This document shows positions 43,198 to 53,516 of a DNA stretch of 64,000 nt, in pieces. Under the pieces are notes generated by a model. That model did no database searches. It was not told where the DNA came from and saw only the letters and a program-made list of their open reading frames with translations. Position 1 is the stretch's first letter. Each line of letters begins with the position of its first letter. Source of the stretch: Tremella fuciformis (taxonomy: Eukaryota; Basidiomycota; Tremellomycetes; Tremellales; Tremellaceae); NCBI GenBank assembly GCA_032768795.1, contig CP136497.1, positions 64,501 to 128,500 of the forward strand. The letters run 5' to 3'. The translations under genes were made by a program, and so were the position numbers.

Positions 43198-46100
43198 CTA
43201 GAACTCGCAAAAGAAGAAAAAGAGGCAAGATGAATGGACGAAATTGATGAGGAAGAGAGGTGATGAGAGTTCGGCCTTCTCTCGTGAGGTTTTAACAGGT
43301 GTATCGGAAATGAGGATTCTCTGCGATCGATCAGAACTGCCTAAATACTGCCAGGGAAACGAGGGGAGCTCACCCCAGTCGCTCTGATCGGTTTCGTTGG
43401 CAATCTTGTTCTGGTACTCGCGATCGCCGAGGGTCAGGCCGGACGCTGCGAACGCCCTGTCCCTTTTCCTGTTCTGATAGTTGTAGTAGGCCCACAAGCA
43501 GCAGATGTTGAGGATGTTCTGGACGTCAGCGGCCAAGCAGGAGCAAGGAGGAAGACTGACAATGCCCAGTGAGATCCCACAGCCGGTCAAGCCGTGGAGG
43601 TATCGCGGCGCATCCGAGGTCTTGAAAACGCTGGCGCCTGCCATGTTCCCGGCGCAGTAGCCCTGTGGCGCCTTAGCTGACTGCGCGCAGAGCAGAATGA
43701 CCATACAATATAGATCAAAGCACCTGAGACGGATCGCTTGGTTCGCCCCGCGGTGTTCAGAGGTATCACGGACCAGATCATGAACGTGCAAACACCACCA
43801 GTGCCGACAAACAGTAGAGACGCCCACTTGTGCCATTCTACTCTATCAGCGCCTGGCCTCGAAAGTGAGCTAAGACATACTGTCGTCGTTGGAGAGACCG
43901 ATGTATAGAAAGACGATCGTGTTGGTCGCCTCGTAGAGGATGGCGAACGGGAAGCGCACGTGAGGATAGCGGCCGACGAGCCAGGCAGTGGATAGAATCA
44001 AGCAAAAACTGATGGCGTTGTTGGGCAAGCCATAGAGGATGGATTGGAGGTTGGTGAAACCAAAGCCGGTGTAGACCAGGGCTTGGAACGTTCCGAAACC
44101 CCCGTTTGGTATGTTGGACAGCACGTTATAGATGATGGCGAACCAGACTTGTGGGTCCATGACGGCCTCCAGGGCTTGGCTCCACTTCCACGGGTGGATA
44201 TCGCTGTGACCCGCTGAGCAGGTCAGCGCCACGAGTCCTCGAATGAGATCTAAGGAGGAACTTACTGCCGTTGGATATGATTCTCGCAGCGGCCATCCTC
44301 TTCTTGTCTTTGCTGAGCCACCAGACCTCCTGCGGCGTGCCGACGAAGAGAAGTAGCAAGAGACCGTCAAAGATGGTCACGCCCCCGAGAAAATAGTTGA
44401 TGATGCGCCATCCGGCTTGGCCGTTCTCTTGTGTCCTCAGTCCGATGTAGTAGCTAGCTGATTAGCCGCGCGTGCTCAGATGCCCAATCGGGACGCACAT
44501 TATGATACCGAATACTATGTTGAACAGAGTGTTCATTGAAAAGTAGGCGCAGCTTCGCAGAGTGGACTCTGAACGGAGCCACCAGGACCCAACGACTGCC
44601 ATGAGCTACGCCTTCATCGGCTGTGCCACTCAATTACCCACGTAAAAGGAATCCGGGAGTTATGGCACTCTCAAAGATGCCGAGCAGCGTGCGCACGACT
44701 GCAAGCTGAGCGTACGTGTTGCAAGCGCCAAGGCACGTCACGCAGATGCCCCAGCAGATCTAACATCGTTAGTCGTGGCGCGAGGGTAGGGAGGCGAACG
44801 CACGACGGTGATGGCCAGTCCTCGGCCGAGCCCCACTCGCTGGAGGGCATACTGCATAGGCAGTTGCGCGACGAGGTACGCGAGGTCTGATGGTGCATGA
44901 GTGTCACATCAGTCTGTTCACGGTTCTACTTACAGAACCAGGTCGTCAGCAGGGCATATTGGTTCCCGACGAGGTTGGTGTCTGTCTTGAGGCCGAAAAC
45001 TAATATTACGTAAGCGAGTCTGAATTCAACGGGAACATAGGTGTTAGCGGTGCCGCCACCTCGAGTCATAGGGTAATTACCGAGAAACTCCGTCAGCTAG
45101 TAGGACCCATTACCATCTCGTAGGATATGTCGGATGCGACTCATATCTCACGTCAACAGATTAAAAGTCCCAGTACTCGATCGTGACTAGGCCGGCAAAA
45201 GTAGCCAGGGGAACACAAAGCAAGGCCTTGGCTCAGCGGTTTAACAGCCGTCACCCCAAGGTCTGGATTCTTCTTGGCTGTGTGGGCCAGTACGGGACGC
45301 GTGCTTAATTGGGTGACTCCATTTTGCGCCGCCTGCGCTGTGTTTCCCCGGTTAGGTTTACTATTAATCTGTGGTCCCCAGTACCTATTTGGCGCTGGTT
45401 TGCCCGATTAGTAGAGGGTCTAGTCAGTCGGTTCGAGTACCACGAGGTGCGGCATAGCGGGCATTCGACAACGTCGATCGTCAGACCCGTGGAACTTCAT
45501 CGTCTCGGTATTCTACATCCGACACCGAGACGGAACGCCTTGTTCGATCCGTCACGTCCTGGAGGGCGGTTTTGCCTTGGACGGCTGTCCTGGAGGGCAG
45601 GTTTTTGCCTTGGACACGGAAGACGGAGAACTGGAAGGGCGCGCCTTGTTCGACCGGAAAGCCCACCACTCTTGGGCGGGAGAACTGTTGAGGGCGGGAG
45701 TAACGCTCTGCACCGTGCTGGTGTAGGAGAAGCGGGCAGTCTAGCTTCGGCTCAGACGTAGACATTGTCTTCGGACGGTGTGAAAATCCAGATTATCACT
45801 GGTGGCGTGCACGGAGAGGCCCTTGGTGCACGTCTTGCGTACGATAAGTCCTCTCCGAGAGTTTTATCACTCTGTTTAAGGCTGTTGCTGAATTTTGCAA
45901 CGGATAAGGCCTTGGTCGTCATCACCTATTCTACGGCACGATGAACGACAATTTCACTTCAACCACCACTGCCGCCCAGGCAATTCCCTTCCTCTCGACA
46001 CCCCGCGGCTACTTCAAATGGCGCTTTGCTGTCCGCCTTGACCTCACTACGGCGGGATGCATTGGCATCATTGAAGGTACAGATGTTGAACCGTACAGGA

Positions 46101-49100
46101 CGGGTGGAGCTGGAGGAGTGCCAGTGCGCACGGCGCGTGCTGGGTCAGTAGCACCTGAGGGAGACACAAGTCTCACAGGTGGTGTACTGGGCACCGCAGA
46201 GCTCAAGCGGTGGGAGGAGTGGAGGAAGCGGGAATACTATGCGCAAGGTGTCATCCTACGCAGGTTAGACCCGGGGATTCAGATGGAGATCTCGGAGATG
46301 AAGTCGGCCAAGGAGATGTGGGACTGGCTGGAACGGGACATGAAGCGCGAGGACCCCGCATACAAGGCATCCACCGATGATGCTCTACGCGCTATCCGCC
46401 TTCCCACCAACGCCACTGTCAAAGATCACGCCGATCATCTCAACAAGTTCAACTCTCTCTTCTTCGAATCTCAACAAGCCGGTAACAAGTACGAGGACTC
46501 CACCCGCGCTCTTATCTTCCTCAATACTCTTGTCAACAACCCACGTTGGGACATCCCTATCCAATTGCTCGAGTCATCACCCCTTTACGAGCAAAGCTGG
46601 TCGGAGGTCCGACAATTCTATCAAACCCAGGTATCACGGTGGGAGGCCAAAGGTCTACCGTGGAAGGAGGCTCAGCCTGCAGCTCAACTGAACGCTGCGG
46701 AGAAGGGCGAGCGGATCTCCTTGGAGAAGGGTGCAAAGAAGGGTGGCTGGAAAGCCAAGAGTGCAGGAAAGGGCGCGAAGCTGGTGTGCTGGACGTGCAA
46801 CAAGGAAGGACATCTCAAGCGAGACTGTCCAGAAAAGACAGGTGTCCGAGGGAGCAGCAAGGCAACCAAGGGTAGAGGAGAGAAACAGCAGGATGGCGAA
46901 GAAGACCGACTAGTCAACTTCTTTGCGGGCGCTACCTTCTCGGAACAGGCCCTTGCCTCGACCTCCTCAACGCCAGAATTCCTTGTCGATAGTGGATGCA
47001 CGCACCATGTGTCCCCGTACAAGCATTTGTTCACCGACCTCAGACCTCTGAAAGAGTCTGTTGTATTCCACGTCCCTGGTGGTCACCAATTTACGGCAAC
47101 CATGACAGGCGACATTGTCATCACCACATCCTCCGGACACAAGATCAAGCTGCTCGATGTCTATTATCATCCTCAGACAACGAAGAACATGCTTTCAGCC
47201 TATACCCTCATCGACAAAGGCTGGAGTGTCAAGCTCAAGGAGGAGATTGTGGAGGTGGGACCTATCAAGGTCAAGGGAACACGGCGAGGAAACTTGCTGT
47301 GGGTCAAGCTCGGTGCAGTACGCCACACAGAGCTTGAGGATCCAGTGAAGCTGGATGTGAGGGAGATCAACGCTCTCACTGTCCGTGAAAGCCCACTGGA
47401 GGAGGAGCACAAGCGTCTAGGACATATTGGACGGGAGAAGCTCCTGAAGCTGGCCGGTGATGGCCATCTACGGTATTCTAAGGAGGAGTTGGAGAAGGAC
47501 AAGTTCAGGCTGGATGACTGCGACGCTTGTCAAGCTCGGAAAACAACTCGACCTCCAAAGAATGGTGAAAGCCCTCGAGGGCAGTCGGACTGCGAGGTCA
47601 TACATATCGACATTGCTGGTCCTATGGACCCCTCAAAAACAGGCTTCCGGTATTACCTCGGTATCATTGATGATCACTCAAAGATCAACAATGTGGTTCC
47701 CCTCGTCAACAAGCAGAACGTCTTCTTCCACGTCATCAACTTTGTCAATAGGATTGAACGGCAGACCGGTCACAAGGTCAAGTTCATCAGGACAGATGGT
47801 GGCGAGGAGTTCAAGAGCGACAAAGCTTTAGTTTTCTATCATCAGACCGGCATCATTCACCAAATCTCGCCACGGTACACACCTGAACTCAACGGAGTGG
47901 CAGAAAGATTCAACAGAACGGTCAAGGAGATGATAGGCGCAATGCTTTCCTCGGCAAATCTTGGACATGAGTACTGGGATTACGCATCCAAGTACACCTC
48001 GGTGATGCTCATGAAGACGGCATGGGGAGGAGATGGTGTCAATGCTTGGACAAAATTCACTGGAAGAAGTCCAAATCTGGCGCACACTCTCATGTTTGGC
48101 GAGCTGGTCTTTGCTCAAATCCCAGCAGAGATCAGAAAAAAGGCAAGGTTGGATACGGACAAAGGAGAACTGGCGCGGGTGATGGGGTTGGAGATACAGC
48201 GGAGCGGCTGGTTGGTGAGGATGGAGGGAGATGGGCAGCTGCACATCAGTCGTGACGTCAAGAGCGCATCTGGACACCCTCTCACACCGGACAACACCAT
48301 CGTTCCAATTGATACACCGCAACAACCCCCGGCAGTCACGGCAGAAACAGTTCCTCCGGTGCCAGTTGCCATTGCACCAATATCCATGGCACAAGTCCGA
48401 CCAGTACAAGCGGCTGCAGACATTCCAAGTCAGGAAGAAGCAGCTCGGGAACCAGAGAGGAGAGAGGAAGTGTCCGTGCAGGAGAAGGAGGGAGAGCAAC
48501 AGCAGGTGGAAAGGGTCTTGGAGCAAGCGTTGCCGGTCAATGCTGCTCAGGAAATTACAACACCCGACACACTGCTGGACACCCTCCCTGTACCGACACC
48601 GCCTGAAGCTGTGCCACCACCCATGCCAGTGAGGCGCAGCAACCGTGTTGCAGAAAGGGCAACCTCTGTTCACGAGGCAAACCTGATGCAGGCATGGCAC
48701 GGAGAGGATGCAAGGGGAGCATACCTGGCATCCGAGACAAGGCTAGAGGAGGACACATCCTCGGGAGAATCAGAGCCTCAAACAGCACGAGAGGCACTGA
48801 TGGGCAAGGATTGGGATAGCTGGAAGGCAGCAATGCTGAGGGAGCTCGACAACATTGAGTCAAAAGGGACTTGGGTCGAGGTGATGCTCCCACCTGGTCG
48901 GAAGGCCATAGCATCTCGATGGGTTTTTGCTCGAAAGTACGATGCGGACGGCAAGGTCATCAAGCACAAGGCGCGCATCGTGGCAAAAGGCTTCTCTCAA
49001 CAGCCTGGGGTTGACTACGAGTTGACCTATGCACCTGTAGGACGGATGGCAAGTCTACGGCTTCTCCTTACTTTGGCGGCAACACTGGGTCTCAAGTTAC

Positions 49101-50833
49101 GCCAAGCGGACGTCGAGGGAGCATATCTCAATGCAGACCTAGACGAGGAGATTTACATGGAGCACCCCGACGCAGTGGTCAAGAAGCGACAGGGGACAGT
49201 GCTCCGCCTTCTCAAGTCACTGTACGGGCTCAAGCAATCTGCAAGAGTCTGGTGGCTGGAACTCGGCAAAGCTCTGCACGGGCTAGGGTTCAAGAGGCTT
49301 GAGGGAGACTGGGGCATGTACTACAGGCCTGGCGGAAAGCATGGTGGACCAATGCTTATCCTTGCCTATGTGGACGACATGGTGATGGCGGGAAGAAGTG
49401 ACAAGGAGATTGATGTGGTCATGGCGGCATTGAAGAAGCAATGGGTGATGACGGAGATTGGCGAGATGAGCCAGATCTTAGGACTCAAGATTGTTCGAGA
49501 CCAAGCAAAACGAGTCATTCACCTTTCTCAGCCGGCATACATCGACAAGGTTGCTCTACGGTTTCCCGGACATTCTCATCACAAGTCACTGGTAGTCCCA
49601 CTGCCTACGCATAGGGACGGTCAACCAGCAGTCACCGCACACGACAAGGCAGCCCCTCTCTCGCCCTTTCAAGCAGTGGTCGGATGCTTAATGTGGATTG
49701 CAGCATCCACCCGACCAGATATCAGTTTTGCGACCAACTACTTGGCACGGTACAGCTCAGCACCACTGGAGTCACACTGGCGACTAGCAATGCGCGTAGT
49801 TGCCTATTTAGCCAAGACACGCACTCACGGGCTGGTCCTCGGAGGAGCAAGCATGAGTGGCGTTGAGGGATGGGTGGACTCCGACTTTGCTGGATGTGTG
49901 GTCACACGGAGATCCACAACGGGCTATATGTTCAAGGTGTGCGGATCAGCAATCAGCTGGATATCAAAGAGACAAGCGACGGTTTCAACATCAACGCTGG
50001 AGGCGGAATATGTTGCGATGGCGGAGGCAGCCAAGGAGGCAAAGTGGTTGAGCGGGTTGATGGAAGAGATAGGCTGGAAAAGGAGGCCGACAACTCTCTA
50101 CTGTGACAACCAAGGCGCTCTCACTCTTGCGGAAAATCCTGGGATTCACGCACGCACAAAGCATATTGAAGTCCGACATCACTTCATACGAGAACAGGTG
50201 GAACGAGGAGAGATCAGATTGATCTATGTCCAGAGCGCAAACCAGCATGCCGACATCCTCACCAAAGCCTTACCGGGTCCGCGGCTCCTGAAGAACAGAG
50301 AGGATCTGCGGATAGAGGGAATTTGGACGGAGCAGGATGGGTAAAGGACTGGGGATAGTGAGCACGGCAGTTTGGGTAGCACTAGGAGACTCAAGAGCGG
50401 CGGCAGAGGGAGTGTTAGCGGTGCCGCCACCTCGAGTCATAGGGTAATTACCGAGAAACTCCGTCAGCTAGTAGGACCCATTACCATCTCGTAGGATATG
50501 TCGGATGCGACTCATATCTCACGTCAACAATAGGCGACTCACCGACTCCAGACGAGAGTGAGACCTTGTCCCTGCAGTCAGTAATCAAGGACAGAGTGCA
50601 GGCGAAAACACCTACGAGTACTGCAAACCATAGGTCAGCATCAAGATGGGAAGCAGAATGAGGTCCGCCTTGATGCGGAGTCGGGTGAACTCCTCGGTGG
50701 TGTACTGCTCTTCTTCGCTGATGAGTTCCTTGGCTTGGAGAATTGGATCAACATCGAGGGGATCTTCCTCAACCACCTGTCGAGCGGGCTCGATACCCAT
50801 TATCTTCTCGTCTTGTTCGGCAGGAGTGCTCAT
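43198..50833 (-). CDS. MFS anion:cation symporter (DAL5 type) with a Copia element in intron 2
   Basis: DAL5-family carrier whose first exons lie on the far side of a retrotransposon. Exon 1 begins at 50833: MSTPAEQDEKIMGIEPARQVVEEDPLDVDPILQAKELISEEEQYTTEEFTRLRIKADLILLPILMLTYGLQYS, the family's N-terminus and TM1. A 45-nt intron leads to DKVSLSSGV, ending at 50543. Intron 2 runs from 50542 to 45000 and contains the whole Copia element; exon 3 resumes at 44999 with VFGLKTDTNLVGNQYALLTTWF. The reading frame is maintained across it, and without the element and one target duplication the intron would be 50 nt. Later exons: ALQRVGLGRGLAITVVCWGICVTCLG, RTLLGIFESAITPGFLL, WWLSKDKKRMAAARIISNG, GHSDIHPWKWSQALEAVMDPQVWFAIIYNVLSNIPNGGFGTFQALVYTGFGF, WHKWASLLFVGTGG, YCAGNMAGASVFKTSDAPRYLHG, and LNICCLWAYYNYQNRKRDRAF. 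The exact C-terminus (43198 or a few residues earlier near 43330) is uncertain. Whether the 5.5-kb intron is spliced is unknown. Confidence 0.82.
45037..45041. repeat. target-site duplication (left), ATAGG
   Basis: The five bases ATAGG directly precede the left LTR and recur directly after the right LTR. This is the expected 5-bp duplication of a Ty1/Copia integrase. Confidence 0.9.
45042..45158 (+). repeat. left (5') LTR of the Copia element
   Basis: 117 bp, begins TGTTAGCGGTGCC and ends CACGTCAACA, with terminal TGTT/AACA inverted repeats. Identical at every base to the copy at 50413-50529. Short for a Copia LTR. Confidence 0.95.
45159..45940 (+). other. Copia leader
   Basis: 782 bp between the left LTR and the polyprotein start. 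It includes an imperfect 31-bp tandem duplication (GTCCTGGAGGGC...TTTGCCTTGGAC) starting at 45556 and 45587, and two CGCCTTGTTCGA boxes about 100 bp apart. TGGCTCAGCGG near 45232 fits a Pol III A-box, but no complete tRNA could be folded. Probably packaging and priming sequence. Confidence 0.6.
45941..50344 (+). CDS. Copia Gag-Pol polyprotein
   Basis: 1,467 residues without stop or intron, all Copia domains in order. Gag (UBN2-like, about 1-275: LSTPRGYFKWRFAVRLDLTTAGC, RRLDPGIQMEISEMKSAKEMWDWLE); CCHC zinc knuckle CWTCNKEGHLKRDC from about residue 283; aspartic protease with DSG in FLVDSGCTHHVSP (Asp about 350); GAG-pre-integrase RLGHIGREKLLKLA; integrase core with VIHIDIAGPMDPS (first Asp about 557), FIRTDGGEEFKS and the Glu in GVAERFNRTVKEM; a variable Pro/Gln-rich linker (about 785-900); reverse transcriptase with LRQADVEGAYLNADLDEEIYMEHP and the active site AYVDDMV (about 1142-1147); and RNase H with GWVDSDFAGC, STLEAEYVAMAEA, YCDNQGALTLAENPGIHARTKHIEVRHHFIRE. 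Gag and Pol are fused in one frame, as in most Copia elements. Probably active or very recently so. Confidence 0.97.
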   Translation: MNDNFTSTTTAAQAIPFLSTPRGYFKWRFAVRLDLTTAGCIGIIEGTDVEPYRTGGAGGVPVRTARAGSVAPEGDTSLTGGVLGTAELKRWEEWRKREYYAQGVILRRLDPGIQMEISEMKSAKEMWDWLERDMKREDPAYKASTDDALRAIRLPTNATVKDHADHLNKFNSLFFESQQAGNKYEDSTRALIFLNTLVNNPRWDIPIQLLESSPLYEQSWSEVRQFYQTQVSRWEAKGLPWKEAQPAAQLNAAEKGERISLEKGAKKGGWKAKSAGKGAKLVCWTCNKEGHLKRDCPEKTGVRGSSKATKGRGEKQQDGEEDRLVNFFAGATFSEQALASTSSTPEFLVDSGCTHHVSPYKHLFTDLRPLKESVVFHVPGGHQFTATMTGDIVITTSSGHKIKLLDVYYHPQTTKNMLSAYTLIDKGWSVKLKEEIVEVGPIKVKGTRRGNLLWVKLGAVRHTELEDPVKLDVREINALTVRESPLEEEHKRLGHIGREKLLKLAGDGHLRYSKEELEKDKFRLDDCDACQARKTTRPPKNGESPRGQSDCEVIHIDIAGPMDPSKTGFRYYLGIIDDHSKINNVVPLVNKQNVFFHVINFVNRIERQTGHKVKFIRTDGGEEFKSDKALVFYHQTGIIHQISPRYTPELNGVAERFNRTVKEMIGAMLSSANLGHEYWDYASKYTSVMLMKTAWGGDGVNAWTKFTGRSPNLAHTLMFGELVFAQIPAEIRKKARLDTDKGELARVMGLEIQRSGWLVRMEGDGQLHISRDVKSASGHPLTPDNTIVPIDTPQQPPAVTAETVPPVPVAIAPISMAQVRPVQAAADIPSQEEAAREPERREEVSVQEKEGEQQQVERVLEQALPVNAAQEITTPDTLLDTLPVPTPPEAVPPPMPVRRSNRVAERATSVHEANLMQAWHGEDARGAYLASETRLEEDTSSGESEPQTAREALMGKDWDSWKAAMLRELDNIESKGTWVEVMLPPGRKAIASRWVFARKYDADGKVIKHKARIVAKGFSQQPGVDYELTYAPVGRMASLRLLLTLAATLGLKLRQADVEGAYLNADLDEEIYMEHPDAVVKKRQGTVLRLLKSLYGLKQSARVWWLELGKALHGLGFKRLEGDWGMYYRPGGKHGGPMLILAYVDDMVMAGRSDKEIDVVMAALKKQWVMTEIGEMSQILGLKIVRDQAKRVIHLSQPAYIDKVALRFPGHSHHKSLVVPLPTHRDGQPAVTAHDKAAPLSPFQAVVGCLMWIAASTRPDISFATNYLARYSSAPLESHWRLAMRVVAYLAKTRTHGLVLGGASMSGVEGWVDSDFAGCVVTRRSTTGYMFKVCGSAISWISKRQATVSTSTLEAEYVAMAEAAKEAKWLSGLMEEIGWKRRPTTLYCDNQGALTLAENPGIHARTKHIEVRHHFIREQVERGEIRLIYVQSANQHADILTKALPGPRLLKNREDLRIEGIWTEQDG
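50413..50529 (+). repeat. right (3') LTR of the Copia element
   Basis: 117 bp, identical to the left LTR, preceded by a purine-rich tract and followed by ATAGG at 50530-50534. Confidence 0.95.
50530..50534. repeat. target-site duplication (right), ATAGG
   Basis: Matches the five bases at 45037-45041. It lies eight nucleotides inside intron 2 of the host transporter gene, counted from the donor GT at 50542/50541. Confidence 0.9.
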
Positions 50834-51233
50834 CTGCGGCGTGGCGTGTCTCGACGGGAGCAGGGGTAGATGAAGATATGCCGAGTCGAGGATGTGAAGA
50901 CTAGAGCCGTGTAGAACGGCCCTCTTATGCATAAGTTGGCCCTAGCTTAGGGGCTGCCTATCGCTCCCGCAGTCGCCGAGCGGGGGCTCATGTCCGAGCT
51001 GGAACAGGAGCGAACGGACATGATCCTCCGTCACCAATACACGACCCGATTGGTCCAAGCTAGGCCGTCCATGCAGGGCCCGAGGGCCGACGCGGGAACG
51101 ATGCCCCGCCTTCAACTCTACTCCGCTCTTAGCTCCCTTACTGTCGGACCCCAAGGGAATGAAGCGGCCGGACTTGGCCGGTTAAAATGGCCGACACGAC
51201 GAGTGACAGTCCAACCCTGTATTCACCGCCAAC
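50834..51233. promoter_or_regulatory. divergent spacer, DAL5-type MFS / M20 peptidase
   Basis: 400 bp between divergent starts, no coding signal. Because the Copia element sits in the transporter's intron, this promoter remains intact for both genes. Confidence 0.45.
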
Positions 51234-53417
51234 ATGGGTAGACCACAAATGGTTCTTCCTGTCGAGGTGAGCGCGAAGAAGAAGCAGAAGACTGCATCTG
51301 TTGTTCTCCGCACATCGCTGCTTCTTTTGGCCGGTATTCTACCGGTATGCGCGGGTGCGCTGTACTGGGGGACGGTATCACCTGTGAGGTGGTCATCTTC
51401 GGTTCTCGAATGGAGCTTCCGGCCGGCTGGCAGGACCAAACCTTTACCTTGCCAGCAGGCAGACGCCATCTTACCCACCTCGCACAATGTGTCGACGATA
51501 TGGGATCACAAGGACCGTGTTATCGCCTGGCACCAGGGCATCATTCGGATCCCCACCGAGGTGCAAGATGAGATGGGTGAGCCAGGAGAAGACCGACGGT
51601 GGGATGTCTTTGGCGATTTGCACGCTTGTGAGGTGTCCGCTTTTCAACGAAATGTCAGACGCTGACCTATCTCGAGGGCTTGAAGAGGCGTACCCCTTGG
51701 TGTGAGGACAGAAACCGCGGCGAGCGTTCAGCTTACCAGCGTCAGCCACAAACACCTCAAGAAGATTACGGTCGACACCTACGGACTGGTGTACGAGTGG
51801 GCAGGGTCTGATTCCAGCCTTAAGCCTATCTTCCTCGCCGCCCATCAAGGTAGCTCCTCCTCCGAATGATGTGCCGTCTGACCACGAGATGTCGTGCCCG
51901 TGCTGCCTGAAACGCTAGACCAGTGGATCGAAGACCCGTACGGGGGCAAGTACGACGGCAAATATATCTGGGGCCGTGGTAGCAATGACGACAAGTCCGG
52001 AGTCACTTCCATCATGCACGTCTACCACATTGGGGGTGAATGCGTAGGGGCTCACCGTGTAGGGCTGCCATTGAGCTGCTGCTCGAGCTGTCGGACTTCA
52101 CGCCGACAAGGACTGTCATCCTCGGTTTCGGCCACGACGAGGAGGCAGGAGGTCGACGCGGTGCGCCAGCCATCCGTGACTGGATGCTGAAGCACTATGG
52201 GCCCGACTCTGTGTCTCTATTGGTCGACGAGGGCTCCGGGATCGTGAATGCCTGGGGTGCGACTTTCGGGACCGCTGGCACTGCTGAAAAAGGGCGAATC
52301 GCGGTCGATATGACTGTGACAACGCTCGGTGGTCACTCGTCCATCCCGCCGTCTCATACCAATATCGGCCTGACAGCGCTCTTGATCGCCGAATTGGAGC
52401 GCCATCCATATCACGCAGTCCTAGAGAAACAGAGTCCCGTGTGGGAGTACCTTCGCTGTGGCGCACGATACGGGCCTGACATGCCTCGGCAGCTCAGGAC
52501 GCGCGTGGTCAAGAGCGAGAACAGCCAGGCCGACTTTCACAAGCTTCCCTCAGATGTCGTCAAGTATGGCCTGGAGAATGGCACCACTTCTCCCGGTATG
52601 GGCAACAAGGCGCTCGCCCTGATCTCTACCACGCAAGCAATCGATGTGATAAGAGGCGGTATGAAGGTCAATGCCCTCGTAAGTCGGTTCTACGTCCTGT
52701 GTCGCGCCATCAACTGACGGATGTGCAGCCTGAAAAGGTATCCGTCCTTATAGACCACCGAATCGATGTGGGATCCTCTGTCTCCGAAGTGATCGATCAC
52801 CTGTTTGAAACTCTGAACCCTGTGGCTCGGGAGTTCGGCCTGTCGCTCTCGGGCTTCAATCGCTCTTTGGGCGTTGAAGCCGCGTCCTCAGGGAGCATAT
52901 ACTTGTCTGAAGCCCTTGATTCTTGGCTGGAGCCTGCGCCTATCAGCCCCGCGACCATAGAGTCGCCCGCTTGGAGGGTCTTTGCCGGAACTTCCAGAGG
53001 GGTCTATGCCAGCAAGCCGCCTCTCCATGAGTATGGAACAGCTCACATGGATCGACGGGCGGACTTCGCGGAAGACGAGCTGATTATGTCGCCCTTGATG
53101 GCGAGCGGGGTACGCCTATTCTCAGTCCCCGCGTCAACTGATATGCCTAGAATACAGATACTAGACGGTACCACCGCTTGACCAAGAACATTTACCGTTG
53201 GAAGCATCTCATCGATATCCCTGGGGTGAGTGGCGTGCCGAGCCCTCCCTCGATCCGCTGACAGGACAGTCTCACACTATCAATGAGCGTGTGGTCAGTG
53301 TACTTTTTTTCTCCCAAGGTTCCATTTCGTTGACTCCAGGTCGCGGACGGTTTGATGGAGTATACGAGATTCTACCAGGCGTTAATACTGAATGCCGACG
53401 CTGCCAGAGATCTGTAA
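51234..53417 (+). CDS. M20 metallopeptidase, carboxypeptidase S-like
   Basis: Fungal CPS1-type zinc carboxypeptidase of the M20 family, membrane-anchored through an N-terminal helix after a basic cytosolic tail (SAKKKQKTASVVLRTSLLLLAGILPVCAGALYW), as in the yeast vacuolar enzyme. In order: RIPTEVQDEMGEPGEDRRWDVFGDLHA; VSHKHLKKITVDTYGLVYEWAGSDSSLKPIFLAAHQ with the first zinc His; DVVPVLPETLDQWIEDPYGGKYDGKYIWGRGSNDDKSG with the bridging Asp; AAIELLLELSDFTPTRTVILGFGHDEEAGG with the catalytic Glu-Glu; LLVDEGSGI; the dimerisation insertion starting at GRIAVDMTVTTLGGHSS; EKVSVLIDHRIDVGSSVSEV; and a C-terminal part NTDTRRYHRLTKNIYRWKHLIDIPG, HTINERVVADGLMEYTRFYQALILNADAARDL. About eight introns, of which one near 52016-52069 is not exactly phased in my reading. 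Releases C-terminal residues of peptides. Divergent from the DAL5-type carrier. Confidence 0.86.
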
Positions 53418-53516
53418 GACTTCAGTATGGCCCGGGTATGAAGGTCAAGGAAGAAAGAATGGTATATGGCAAGCCGCCATTGTGACTATGCATGCGCCTA
53501 CCTCGAGTGGTCATCC

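Larger units (their letters stand above)
45042..50529 (+). mobile_element. complete Ty1/Copia LTR retrotransposon
   Basis: 5,488-bp element with two identical 117-bp LTRs, a 782-bp leader, one uninterrupted 1,467-residue polyprotein and ATAGG target duplications on both sides. The LTRs start TGTT and end AACA. A purine-rich stretch (GCGGCGGCAGAGGGAG) abuts the right LTR and is the likely polypurine tract. No standard TGGTATCAGAGC primer site follows the left LTR. Identical LTRs and an intact reading frame show recent insertion and probable competence. It lies in antisense orientation within intron 2 of the DAL5-type transporter. Confidence 0.96.

Noticed and set aside
43580..43840. Frame shift or break in the DAL5-type gene with the Copia insertion
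   Set aside because: Short introns explain the frame changes; only the exact C-terminus remains uncertain.
45213..45275. tRNA-like TGGCTCAGCGG...GGTCTGGATTC in the Copia leader
   Set aside because: The A-box fits, but the B-box match is poor and no cloverleaf forms; could be chance or a very decayed tRNA.
45420..45450. GGTTCGAGTACC, resembling a tRNA B-box, inside the Copia leader
   Set aside because: No acceptor or anticodon stem could be folded around it.
47828..48700. 290-codon antisense frame within the Copia polyprotein
   Set aside because: Cys/Arg-rich shadow of the integrase-linker region with no independent motif.
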